The position numbers and the translations under genes are program-made. The notes beneath the pieces were generated by a model. The model had not been told where the DNA came from. It worked only from the letters and a program-made list of their open reading frames with translations, and searched no databases. A stretch of DNA of 64,000 nucleotides from Flavobacterium johnsoniae (GTDB lineage: Bacteria; Bacteroidota; Bacteroidia; Flavobacteriales; Flavobacteriaceae), in the NCBI RefSeq assembly GCF_030388325.1, contig NZ_CP103794.1, positions 1,178,001 through 1,242,000 of the forward strand. Reading direction: 5' to 3'. Positions 51,562 to 59,962 of the stretch are shown here, piece by piece. The stretch's first letter is position 1. Every line of letters begins with the position of its first letter.

Positions 51562-52911
51562 ATGAAAAAATTTCTCAAAGTACTTTTGCTTGTTGTGGTT
51601 CTTGCTTTTTTGTATTTCGGATTTACAACTTATCCAAAACTTGATTTGATTTCTGGCTTTTCGGCCAAAAGTGTCGCGTCGGGTCATTTTATAGATAACC
51701 GCTCTTTGGATTTAATTCAAAAAACCGACAATGATATCGATATGATTGATTTGGCGAAGAACTCAATTGATGATGCTGGAAAATTTGCTGTTTCATCTGT
51801 TTACGGATTGAAAGAAAGAAAAGCAATTTATCGCGAAGGTTTAGGTGCAACTTTGATTAATGATAATTTTGATATTTCAAAACCATATTTACTTCCAAAA
51901 AGAACAAAACTAGAAAACAATCTTCCTTTTCCATACGGAAATAATGAACCAAAAGATTCTGCTTTCGTAAATGTTGATTATTCAGAACTAAAAAAAGCTG
52001 TCGAAAATGCTTTTGACAAAACAGGCGGAAGAATTAAAAGAACTCGTGCTGTTGTAGTTTTATATAAAGATCATTTAATTGCCGAAAAATACGATACAGG
52101 TTTTAATAAGGACAGTAAAATTTTAGGATGGTCAATGACTAAAAGTATTACCAGTTCTGCTTTTGGAGTTTTGACAAAACAAGGAAAAATTGATATTTAT
52201 AAACCTGCTCCAGTTGCAGAATGGAAAAATGACGAACGTAAAAATATTACACTTAATGATTTGCTTCATATGAATTCTGGTTTAGAATGGGAAGAGAATT
52301 ACAGCACAATCTGCGACGCCACAAAAATGCTTTTTCAAGCTGAAGATATGGGGAAAGTGCAGTTGGAAAAACCAGCTCAATTTAAACCCAACACACATTG
52401 GAATTATTCATCAGGAACGACTAATTTATTGTCTTTAATTTTGAGAAGACAATTTAAAACCCAACAAGAATATCTTGATTTTTGGTACAGCGCCGTAATC
52501 GACAAAATCGGAATGAACTCAATGATTGTCGAGCAGGATATGTCGGGAACTTTTGTAGGTTCCTCTTACGGATGGGCAACGCCAAGAGACTGGTCAAAAT
52601 TCGGATTATTATATCTTCATAAAGGAAACTGGAACGGAGAACAAATTTTGGATGAAAGCTGGGTAAAATACACATCAACACCAACGAATACTTCTAATGG
52701 AAAATACGGAGCACAATTTTGGCTAAATGCAGGAGGAAAATTCCGGGACGTTCCTAGAGATATGTTTTATTGCAGTGGTTATCAAGGTCAAATGGTTGCG
52801 ATTGTTCCATCAAAAGATATGGTAATCGTGAGAATGGGAGTGAGAGAGGGTGATAAAAGTTTTGATTTTAATGGGTTTTTGAAAGATGTCATTTCTTCAG
52901 TGAAAAAATAA
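51562..52911 (+). CDS. Serine hydrolase, beta-lactamase (class C) family
   Basis: A 449-residue membrane-anchored or exported hydrolase; residues about 5-22 form an N-terminal transmembrane segment. The SxxK motif appears as SMTK near residue 193, the Tyr motif as WNYSSGT near residue 281, and a probable third element in YCSGYQGQM near residue 412. Family members act on beta-lactams, peptides or esters; nothing points to resistance. It interrupts the suf cluster on the opposite strand and is followed after 3 nt by a tiny membrane protein gene. Confidence 0.87.
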   Translation: MKKFLKVLLLVVVLAFLYFGFTTYPKLDLISGFSAKSVASGHFIDNRSLDLIQKTDNDIDMIDLAKNSIDDAGKFAVSSVYGLKERKAIYREGLGATLINDNFDISKPYLLPKRTKLENNLPFPYGNNEPKDSAFVNVDYSELKKAVENAFDKTGGRIKRTRAVVVLYKDHLIAEKYDTGFNKDSKILGWSMTKSITSSAFGVLTKQGKIDIYKPAPVAEWKNDERKNITLNDLLHMNSGLEWEENYSTICDATKMLFQAEDMGKVQLEKPAQFKPNTHWNYSSGTTNLLSLILRRQFKTQQEYLDFWYSAVIDKIGMNSMIVEQDMSGTFVGSSYGWATPRDWSKFGLLYLHKGNWNGEQILDESWVKYTSTPTNTSNGKYGAQFWLNAGGKFRDVPRDMFYCSGYQGQMVAIVPSKDMVIVRMGVREGDKSFDFNGFLKDVISSVKK

Positions 52912-52914
52912 ATT

Positions 52915-53082
52915 ATGAAGAAACTATTTCATCCAATTGTTTTATTAATAATCGGTTTTGTTTTAAATGGATTTGCATGGTCTACTAATATTGGTCATCC
53001 ATTTAATACGATCTGTTTATTACTTGGATTGGGATTGTTTTTCTTAGGAATTATATTGTCAATAATAAAAATTAAAGATTAA
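52915..53082 (+). CDS. Small membrane protein, 55 residues
   Basis: A short gene that starts 3 nt after the serine hydrolase stop codon. It encodes MKKLFHPIVLLIIGFVLNGF, then a short polar turn and a second hydrophobic segment, ending IKIKD. Two transmembrane helices fill most of the protein. Tight spacing suggests cotranscription with, and perhaps a membrane partner for, the hydrolase. The family is not recognised. Confidence 0.6.
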   Translation: MKKLFHPIVLLIIGFVLNGFAWSTNIGHPFNTICLLLGLGLFFLGIILSIIKIKD

Positions 53083-53085
53083 TAT

Positions 53086-53184
53086 TTAACTGCAAAGAGC
53101 GCAAGGTATAAAAGCGCAAAGTTCGCAAAGCTTAATAAAAAACTTTGCGAACTTTGCGTAACCTTTGTGTCTTTGCGGTAAAAC
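53086..53184. repeat. GCAAAG-type nested periodic palindrome, copy 3
   Basis: The inner arms CGCAAAGTTCGCAAAG (53115-53130) and CTTTGCGAACTTTGCG (53143-53158) are perfect. The outer arms carrying TGCAAAG and CTTTGCGG pair imperfectly. It lies between the small membrane gene and the convergent sufD. Confidence 0.85.
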
Positions 53185-53188
53185 CCGA

Positions 53189-54505
53189 CTACAAATCAAA
53201 TCCTAAATTCACGCCTAATTTCATGGCAATGATTTTAGTAATTCTTTGTTTTAATTCTGGTATTTTAATGCTTTCGATAACGGCATTTGAGAATGCGTAC
53301 ATCAATAAAGCTTTGGCTTCTTTTTTCGGGATTCCACGAGATTGCATGTAGAACATTGCTGTTTCATCAAGCTGTCCAACTGTACATCCGTGAGAACATT
53401 TTACGTCATCTGCAAAAATCTCTAATTGAGGTTTTGCATTGATTGTAGCTTTATCACTCAATAAAATATTGTTGCTTTTTTGGAAAGCGTTTGTTTTTTG
53501 AGCTTCTTTTTCAACCAAAACTTTTCCATTGAAAACTCCTGTCGAACGATCAGAGAAAATTCCTTTATAATCTTGGAAACTTTCGCAGTTTGGTTGTGCG
53601 TGGTTTACCAAAGTATAATGATCAACGTGCTGTTTGTCATTTAAGATTGAAATTCCGTTTAACGTACTTGTCAATCTTTCGCCAAAATGATAGAAATTCA
53701 AATTGTTTCGAGTCAAGTTTCCTCCGAAAGAGAAAGTATGAACAGAAGCATGACTTTCTTGTTGTTGCGAAACATAAGTATTGTCAACTAAATTAGCTTC
53801 GCTGTTGTCGTTTTGGATTTTATAATAATCTACAATCGCACGTTTTTGAGCAAAAATCTCTGTAACAGAGTTTGTTAAAACTGGATTTTCATTCAAACTT
53901 TGGTGACGCTCAATAATTTGTACATGTGAATTTTCGCCCACAATAATCAAGTTTCTTGGCTGAACCATTAAAGCAGATTCGTTTCCAGTTGAGAAATACA
54001 TAATCTCAATTGGTTTATCTGCTACTTTTTTCTTCGGAATATTGATAAAAGCGCCTTCAATTGCAAAAGCTGTATTCAATGAAGTCAAGCTATCATCTTT
54101 ACTTGCAATTTGATTAAAGTACGTATCAATAACCATTTTATATTTTGGTTTGGTTAATGCCGATGACATTAAGCAAACATCGATTCCGTCGTGCGTTGTA
54201 GAAGACAAATGCGAACTGAAAACGCCATCGATAAATACTAATTTGTACGTATCAATTTCGTGTAAAAAGTATTTTTTTACCTGATTGAATTCGATTGCAT
54301 TTTCCTGTTTTGGAAAAACCGTAAAGTCATTTTTTAAGATGGCATTTAGCGATGTATATTTCCAAGCTTCTTCTTTTTTGGTTGGGAAACCTTTATTTTC
54401 GAAGTTTTTTAAAGCATTTGTGCGTATGTCATGTAAATCTGAATGTACATCGACACGCTCTTCAAAAGCCATAAAAGACGATACTAATTTTTCTTTTAAA
54501 TCCAT
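53189..54505 (-). CDS. sufD: Fe-S cluster assembly protein SufD
   Basis: A 438-residue subunit of the SufBCD scaffold. The SUF FeS assembly beta-helix covers about residues 100-410, with the conserved CSHGCTVGQLDETAMFYMQS near residue 365 and SRGIPKKEA. The N-terminus has the expected FPTKKEEAWKYTSL. It follows sufC by 66 nt; the gap contains short tandem words (AGTTATG and ACTGTAA) rather than a terminator. Confidence 0.93.
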   Translation of the reverse strand: MDLKEKLVSSFMAFEERVDVHSDLHDIRTNALKNFENKGFPTKKEEAWKYTSLNAILKNDFTVFPKQENAIEFNQVKKYFLHEIDTYKLVFIDGVFSSHLSSTTHDGIDVCLMSSALTKPKYKMVIDTYFNQIASKDDSLTSLNTAFAIEGAFINIPKKKVADKPIEIMYFSTGNESALMVQPRNLIIVGENSHVQIIERHQSLNENPVLTNSVTEIFAQKRAIVDYYKIQNDNSEANLVDNTYVSQQQESHASVHTFSFGGNLTRNNLNFYHFGERLTSTLNGISILNDKQHVDHYTLVNHAQPNCESFQDYKGIFSDRSTGVFNGKVLVEKEAQKTNAFQKSNNILLSDKATINAKPQLEIFADDVKCSHGCTVGQLDETAMFYMQSRGIPKKEAKALLMYAFSNAVIESIKIPELKQRITKIIAMKLGVNLGFDL

Positions 54506-54571
54506 TTTCTTAGTTGTAAGTTATGAGTTATGAGTTATGAGTTTTTGCAAACTGTAAACTGTAACTGTAAA

Positions 54572-55318
54572 CTAGTTTTCTGCTTTAATCCAGTCGTATC
54601 CTTTTTCCTCAAGCTCGTAAGCTAATTCTTTTCCACCAGATTTTACGATTCTTCCGTTGTAAAGAACGTGAACGAAATCAGGAACGATATAATCTAATAA
54701 ACGTTGGTAGTGTGTGATCACAATGATTGCGTTTTTGTCGCTTTTTAATTTGTTCACACCATTTGCAACAATTCTTAAAGCATCGATATCAAGACCAGAA
54801 TCAGTTTCGTCAAGGATTGCTAATTTTGGCTCTAACATTGCCATTTGGAAAATTTCGTTTCTTTTTTTCTCTCCTCCAGAAAAACCTTCGTTAAGAGAAC
54901 GAGATAAAAATTTACGGTCAATTTCTAATAATTCAGATTTTTCACGAATTACTTTCAACATTTCGTTAGCTGGCATTTCTTCTTGTCCGTTTGCTTTACG
55001 AGTTTCGTTGATAGCAGTTTTCATAAAGTTAGTAACGCTAACTCCAGGAATTTCTACCGGATATTGGAAAGAAAGGAAAACACCTTTATGTGCTCTTTCT
55101 TCAGGAGCTAAATCAGCAAGATCTTCTCCGTCAAGAATAACTTCTCCGTCTGTAACTTCATAATTTTCGTTTCCTGCAATAACAGCAGAAAGTGTACTTT
55201 TTCCAGAACCGTTTGGTCCCATTATCGCGTGAACTTCCCCAGCTTTAACTTCTATATTAATTCCCTTAAGGATTTCTTTATCACCAATTGCGGCGTGAAG
55301 GTTTTTTATTGATAACAT
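54572..55318 (-). CDS. sufC: Fe-S cluster assembly ATPase SufC
   Basis: A 248-residue ABC-type ATPase that powers the SufBCD scaffold. The Walker A motif is GPNGSGKST near residue 35, the signature is FSGGEKKR near residue 148, and Walker B is LAILDETDSGLD near residue 170. Cytoplasmic. It follows the flavodoxin-like gene by 11 nt and is clearly in the same transcript. Confidence 0.96.
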   Translation of the reverse strand: MLSIKNLHAAIGDKEILKGINIEVKAGEVHAIMGPNGSGKSTLSAVIAGNENYEVTDGEVILDGEDLADLAPEERAHKGVFLSFQYPVEIPGVSVTNFMKTAINETRKANGQEEMPANEMLKVIREKSELLEIDRKFLSRSLNEGFSGGEKKRNEIFQMAMLEPKLAILDETDSGLDIDALRIVANGVNKLKSDKNAIIVITHYQRLLDYIVPDFVHVLYNGRIVKSGGKELAYELEEKGYDWIKAEN

Positions 55319-55329
55319 TGTTTTTTATT

Positions 55330-55818
55330 TTATATAAATGTCAATTCTATTTTTGTTGTTTGGTTTAGGATATTGGCATTAAAATGCGCGTGTCCTAAAT
55401 ATTCCATGCCTAAATAATCGGCTGTTTTTTGAAACGGAATGTAAAAACTATCTTCAATTACATTATCGTGTGAATTTGTAATTACTCCGATTTTCTTTCC
55501 TCTAAGTTTTCTTCCGGTTTCTTTTTCAATGCGGATTAAATCTGAAATCCTGTCAAAAAAGACCTTCATAATTCCGCTCATATTATACCAATAAATGGGC
55601 GTTGCAAAAATTAAAGTATCATACTTTTCGATAATTCCTCTTATCAAAGGCAAAAAATCATCGCCTATATTTTTGCTTTCATAATCATAATAGGAAATAG
55701 TATAATCACTTAAATTAATTACATCTATGTTGTGTTCTTTCGAAATTTCGTCCACAATTTTTGTTGTGTTTCCGTTTTTTCTGGAAGAACCTAAAATGAT
55801 TACTTTTTTATTTTCCAT
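55330..55818 (-). CDS. Flavodoxin-like NAD(P)H-dependent FMN reductase
   Basis: A 162-residue protein of the NADPH-dependent FMN reductase/flavodoxin fold. The phosphate-binding loop GSSRKNGNTTKI lies near the N-terminus and the flavin segment FATPIYWYNMSGIMKVFFDR near residues 72-91. It is inserted between sufB and sufC, 7 nt after the sufB stop, so it is made with the scaffold. An electron-donor role in cluster assembly is an attractive inference. The ATG at 55818 was chosen over a TTG at 55824. Confidence 0.85.
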   Translation of the reverse strand: MENKKVIILGSSRKNGNTTKIVDEISKEHNIDVINLSDYTISYYDYESKNIGDDFLPLIRGIIEKYDTLIFATPIYWYNMSGIMKVFFDRISDLIRIEKETGRKLRGKKIGVITNSHDNVIEDSFYIPFQKTADYLGMEYLGHAHFNANILNQTTKIELTFI

Positions 55819-55825
55819 CTTCAAA

Positions 55826-57274
55826 TTATCCTACAGAACCTTCTAAAGAAATCTCTAATAATTTTTGAGCTTCAACCGCAAATTCCATTGGAAGTTTATT
55901 CAAGACATCTTTACTGAAACCGTTTACAATTAAGGCAATCGCTTTTTCAGTTGGGATACCTCTTTGGTTGCAATAAAAAACCTGATCTTCTCCAATTTTA
56001 CTTGTCGTTGCTTCGTGCTCAATTTTAGCAGATGGATTTTTACTTTCGATATAAGGGAAAGTATGCGCTCCACAATTGTTCCCCATTAAAAGAGAATCAC
56101 ACTGAGAAAAGTTTCTTGCATTCTCTGCTCTTGGCGAAATCTGCACTAAACCACGATAGCTATTTTGTGATTTTCCAGCTGAAATACCTTTAGAAATAAT
56201 AGTCGATTTAGTGTTTTTTCCTAAATGGATCATTTTTGTTCCAGTATCAGCTTGTTGATAATTATTAGTTACAGCGATAGAATAAAATTCTCCAACAGAA
56301 TTATCACCTTTTAATACACAAGAAGGATATTTCCAAGTTACAGCAGAACCGGTTTCAACTTGTGTCCAAGAAATTTTAGCGTTTGTTTCGCATAAACCTC
56401 TTTTGGTTACGAAGTTGTAAACTCCACCTTTTCCTTCTTTATTTCCAGGAAACCAGTTTTGAACGGTAGAATATTTAATTTCAGCATCGTCCAAAGCGAT
56501 TAATTCAACCACAGCAGCGTGTAATTGATTTTCGTCACGGCTTGGAGCTGTACATCCTTCAAGATAAGAAACGTAACTTCCTTCGTCAGCAATAACTAGA
56601 GTTCTTTCAAATTGTCCCGTTCCTGCTTGATTGATTCTAAAGTAAGTTGAAAGTTCCATCGGACATTTTACGCCTTTTGGAATATAACAGAAACTTCCAT
56701 CAGAGAAAACTGCTGAGTTTAATGCTGCATAGAAGTTGTCTTTTTGAGGTACAACAGTTCCTAAATATTTTTTTACTAATTCTGGATGCTCTTTAATAGC
56801 TTCAGAAATTGGACAGAAAATAATTCCTTTTTCTGCCAAAGTTTTCTTGAAAGTTGTAGCAACAGAAACAGAATCGACAACAATATCCATAGCGATATTG
56901 TTCATTTTTTTCTGTTCGTCTACAGAGATTCCTAACTTTTTGTACATCTCTAATAATTCAGGATCTACATCGTCTAAAGTTTTGTTAGGATCTACTTGTT
57001 TTGGAGCCGAATAATATGAAATAGCCTGAAAATCTGGTTTTTCGTAATTTACATTTGCCCATTCTGGTTCGATCATTTCTTTCCATGCGCGGAAAGCTTC
57101 GATACGCCACTCAGTCATCCATTCAGGCTCTTCTTTTTTAAGAGAAATTGCGCGAACGATTTCTTCGTTTAAACCCACAGGAAATGTTTCAGATTCTATA
57201 TTGGTATAAAATCCGTATTCGTATTCTTTAGTTTCGAGTTCGATTTTTAAATCGTCTTCTGTGTATTTGCTCAT
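55826..57274 (-). CDS. sufB: Fe-S cluster assembly protein SufB
   Basis: A 482-residue scaffold subunit on which the iron-sulfur cluster is built. Family features include [15 protein letters not shown] near residue 200, [20 protein letters not shown] near 238, and the late [20 protein letters not shown] with the cluster-related Cys. The second gene of the suf transcript, 86 nt after the A-type carrier gene. The gap holds an imperfect palindrome. Confidence 0.96.
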   Translation of the reverse strand: MSKYTEDDLKIELETKEYEYGFYTNIESETFPVGLNEEIVRAISLKKEEPEWMTEWRIEAFRAWKEMIEPEWANVNYEKPDFQAISYYSAPKQVDPNKTLDDVDPELLEMYKKLGISVDEQKKMNNIAMDIVVDSVSVATTFKKTLAEKGIIFCPISEAIKEHPELVKKYLGTVVPQKDNFYAALNSAVFSDGSFCYIPKGVKCPMELSTYFRINQAGTGQFERTLVIADEGSYVSYLEGCTAPSRDENQLHAAVVELIALDDAEIKYSTVQNWFPGNKEGKGGVYNFVTKRGLCETNAKISWTQVETGSAVTWKYPSCVLKGDNSVGEFYSIAVTNNYQQADTGTKMIHLGKNTKSTIISKGISAGKSQNSYRGLVQISPRAENARNFSQCDSLLMGNNCGAHTFPYIESKNPSAKIEHEATTSKIGEDQVFYCNQRGIPTEKAIALIVNGFSKDVLNKLPMEFAVEAQKLLEISLEGSVG

Positions 57275-57300
57275 TATTTTTTTTATTGTCTAAAGTTTTA

Positions 57301-57362
57301 AAGTCTAAAGTTCGAAAGTCAATCTGCAGTCTTTAAGACTTTATGACTTTCGGCTTTTGACT
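57301..57362. repeat. AAAGTC-type periodic palindrome
   Basis: The left arm 57301-57320, made of AAAGT-containing words about every 8 nt, pairs imperfectly with GACTTTCGGCTTTTGACT around a central AGTCTTTAAGACT palindrome. The right arm reaches the stop codon of the upstream A-type carrier gene. Confidence 0.65.
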
Positions 57363-57690
57363 AAAGAGAGAATGATTCTCCGCATCCGCAAGTTCTGCTT
57401 GCATTCGGATTATTGAAAACAAATCCTTTTCCGTTTAATCCTCCAGAAAATTCTAAAATTGTTCCGGCTAAATAAAGGAATGATTTTTTTTCAACGGCAA
57501 TTTGTATATCGTTATCTACGAATATTTTATCGTCTTCTCCTTTGGTTTTGTCAAATTTTAAATCATAAGACAAACCAGAGCATCCACCGCTTTTTACACC
57601 TACTCTTACGTAGTCGCTAGCAGCGTCAAAACCATCATCAGTCATCAGGTCGATGATTTTCTTTTTGGCAGTATCTGAAACTTTTATCAT
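57361..57690 (-). CDS. HesB/IscA/SufA-type iron-sulfur carrier
   Basis: A 109-residue A-type carrier that receives clusters and delivers them to apoproteins. The three conserved cysteines are seen in SGGCSGLSYDL near residue 37 and in the terminal CGCGESFSL. As first gene of the suf operon it is functionally SufA, but SufA and IscA cannot be separated by sequence alone. Confidence 0.93.
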   Translation of the reverse strand: MIKVSDTAKKKIIDLMTDDGFDAASDYVRVGVKSGGCSGLSYDLKFDKTKGEDDKIFVDNDIQIAVEKKSFLYLAGTILEFSGGLNGKGFVFNNPNASRTCGCGESFSL

Positions 57691-57787
57691 TGTTCTTAGA
57701 TGTTTAATTTAATGAGCATTTATCTTCTGTAATGAAATTAGTACAGATTTAAAACGCTTATTTTCAATGTTAAATAGAAATTGTCTG

Positions 57788-57795
57788 CAAAGATA
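57788..57795 (-). promoter_or_regulatory. Putative -7 box of the suf operon
   Basis: On the minus strand TATCTTTG matches TAnnTTTG about 98 nt before the first suf gene, leaving a leader of about 90 nt. No TTG was found at the -33 distance. The rest of the 331-nt gap (57691-58021) is AT-rich without a recognisable gene or regulator site. Confidence 0.5.
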
Positions 57796-57994
57796 CGACT
57801 TAAAAACCTTTTTCCATAACGGTTCACATTATTATAACAAATGAGAAAATAGATATTAGTTATTTTGATAAAATCTTACTCCAAAATGAACCTATAAATG
57901 CTGAAAATGTTAGTTTTTTTTCGATTTTTTGCAATTTCTTGTTTTAAATGTTAAAAACGAGTATTTCTACTGATGTAACTCTGTGATTATTTGG

Positions 57995-58002
57995 TATTTT
58001 TG
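57995..58002 (+). promoter_or_regulatory. Putative -7 box for the gene at 58022
   Basis: TATTTTTG fits the consensus 20 nt before the start codon; no TTG at the expected distance. Confidence 0.45.
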
Positions 58003-58021
58003 CGAAAAATTGTGACTAATT

Positions 58022-58948
58022 ATGAAAAAACAAAATACAATAAAGTGGTTTAAACCATTATTTGCTTTAATTTTTGTTTTAGGAATAGGCGCTACAGTAT
58101 TGGTTTTTAGCAGCGAGCCTGAAAATGAGGAAAGTGAGATAAAAGAAGAAGTTGTTACGAAAGCAAATCCCGTTGCTAAGCGAGAGTTGAGCGAACAAAT
58201 GAATATTTTAGATTCTTTAAATACTTTAAAGGAGGCGTACGATGTAGCTATTCTTGAGAAAAATACAATGTCTAGAGAATTAGAATTAGAACGCAAGAAT
58301 GTTGAAAATTTAATGCAGTTAATTAAAGTTTCTCAAAATCCGACGGCGGCTCAAATAAAAATATACAGAAATCAGCTTTTAGATTTAAAGAATTCTTTGG
58401 ATACGAGAGTGCAGGAAATAAAAAAATTAAAATTTCAGAATAAAAATCTTCTAACAGAAATTGAAAGTCAGAATGTTGTGATGTACCAACAGAAAGCAGA
58501 AAATGATACTTTGGTTTCTAAACAAAAAAAGCTGGAATCGACTTTAAAAGATGCTTCAAAACTTTCTTTGAGTAATTTTAAAGTAATTGCACTTCGCGAA
58601 AAAAACTCTGGAAAAGAATTGGAAACCACAAAATCAAAAAGTACAGATAAGCTTAAAATTAGTTTCACTATTAACGGAAATGGCGTTGCAAAAACTGGAA
58701 AACGGATATATTATGTTCAGGTATTAGATCAAAAAAATACCGTTTTGGGAGATGATAAACTAATCGAATTCGGAAATAATAAAGCTTTAGTTTATAGTTT
58801 TATCGTTGCTGCAGATTTTCAAGGAAAGTCTGTAAATGTTTATGGAATCTTAAATGCGAATGAAGATCATTTTAAGAAAGGCACTTATTTTGTTAATTAT
58901 TTTGACAAGCAAGAAATAATGGGTAGTACTTCGATCACATTAGAATAA
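58022..58948 (+). CDS. Membrane-anchored coiled-coil protein
   Basis: A 308-residue protein of a family I do not recognise by name. Residues about 10-30 form a transmembrane or signal-anchor segment. Residues about 55-185 are a long predicted coiled coil (heptad-rich Glu/Lys/Leu), and residues about 195-308 form a compact beta-rich domain. The layout suggests an envelope protein with a periplasmic coiled coil, perhaps a scaffold. It is divergent from the suf operon and not obviously linked to it. Confidence 0.7.
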   Translation: MKKQNTIKWFKPLFALIFVLGIGATVLVFSSEPENEESEIKEEVVTKANPVAKRELSEQMNILDSLNTLKEAYDVAILEKNTMSRELELERKNVENLMQLIKVSQNPTAAQIKIYRNQLLDLKNSLDTRVQEIKKLKFQNKNLLTEIESQNVVMYQQKAENDTLVSKQKKLESTLKDASKLSLSNFKVIALREKNSGKELETTKSKSTDKLKISFTINGNGVAKTGKRIYYVQVLDQKNTVLGDDKLIEFGNNKALVYSFIVAADFQGKSVNVYGILNANEDHFKKGTYFVNYFDKQEIMGSTSITLE

Positions 58949-58997
58949 AGTAAAAGTTTTTTAAGTAGAAATTTTAGTAAAAGGAGTCGGGATTTCC

Positions 58998-59005
58998 TAG
59001 CTTTG
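58998..59005 (+). promoter_or_regulatory. Putative -7 box of the MBL-fold hydrolase gene
   Basis: TAGCTTTG fits TAnnTTTG 21 nt before the chosen ATG. This excludes the in-frame TTG at 59003, which lies within the box. Confidence 0.55.
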
Positions 59006-59026
59006 TTCTTTTACAAAAATATTCTC

Positions 59027-59884
59027 ATGAAACTTTATCCTATAGAATCTGGAAATTTCAAATTAGATGGCGGCGCTATGTTTGGCGTGGTTCCTAAAAC
59101 TATTTGGAACAAAACAAATCCCGCAGACGCGAATAATTTAATTGATATTGCGGCACGCTGTTTATTAATTGAAGACGGAAAACGTTTAATTTTAATTGAC
59201 ACCGGAATGGGAGATAAACAATCTGAAAAGTTTTTTGGCTATTATTCGCTTTGGGGTTCTCATTCTATAGATAAATCTCTAGCAAAATATGGTTTTAACC
59301 GTGATGATATTACAGATGTTTTTATGACGCATCTTCATTTTGATCATTGCGGCGGAAGCGTTCAATGGAATTCAACCAAAACGGGTTACGAACCAGCTTT
59401 TAAAAATGCCAAATTCTGGACCAACGAAAATCATTGGGAATGGGCAACAAAACCCAACGCACGCGAAAAAGCTTCTTTTTTGTCTGAAAATATATTGCCT
59501 ATGCTAGAAAGCGGACAATTGAATTTTGTTGAAAGACCAGAAACTGATTTTGGTTTTTCAAAAGAATTAAATTTTGATATTTTCTACGTTGACGGCCACA
59601 CCGAAAAACAGATGATTCCGTACATAAAATACCAAGATAAAACCATTGTTTTTTGTGCCGATTTATTGGCAACAGCCGGACACATTCCGTTGCCTTATGT
59701 TATGGGTTACGATACCCGACCTTTGCTGACAATGCCAGAAAAATCAAAATTTTTGAATGCAGCGGCAGATCATAATCATTATTTGTTTTTAGAACATGAT
59801 GCGCACAATCAAATTATAACTGTGGAACATACAGAGAAAGGTGTTCGATTAAAAGATGTTTTTACTTGCGAAGATATTTTTTAA
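59027..59884 (+). CDS. MBL-fold metallo-hydrolase
   Basis: A 285-residue cytoplasmic metallo-beta-lactamase-fold enzyme. The metal-binding motif HxHxDH is in MTHLHFDHCGG near residue 105, with later ligands in DGHTEKQM near residue 190 and EHDAHNQ near residue 258. It resembles lactonase-like or uncharacterised family members. Substrates in this fold range from lactones to phosphodiesters, and none can be assigned here. Confidence 0.87.
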   Translation: MKLYPIESGNFKLDGGAMFGVVPKTIWNKTNPADANNLIDIAARCLLIEDGKRLILIDTGMGDKQSEKFFGYYSLWGSHSIDKSLAKYGFNRDDITDVFMTHLHFDHCGGSVQWNSTKTGYEPAFKNAKFWTNENHWEWATKPNAREKASFLSENILPMLESGQLNFVERPETDFGFSKELNFDIFYVDGHTEKQMIPYIKYQDKTIVFCADLLATAGHIPLPYVMGYDTRPLLTMPEKSKFLNAAADHNHYLFLEHDAHNQIITVEHTEKGVRLKDVFTCEDIF

Positions 59885-59902
59885 ACGAAAAAATCAAAAC
59901 AT

Positions 59903-59941
59903 AAAAAAATCCCATTTCAAATACTGAAGATGGGATTTTTT
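59903..59941. terminator. Bidirectional terminator
   Basis: AAAAAATCCCAT pairs with ATGGGATTTTTT around a loop of about 15 nt. It serves the MBL gene and the convergent leucine-rich repeat protein gene. Confidence 0.82.
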
Positions 59942-59962
59942 AATTGAACTAAATCGTATGGT

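Noticed and set aside
51562..52911. Beta-lactamase resistance gene
   Set aside because: Only the general class C fold motifs are present; family members include many peptidases and esterases, and nothing specific to beta-lactam hydrolysis was seen.
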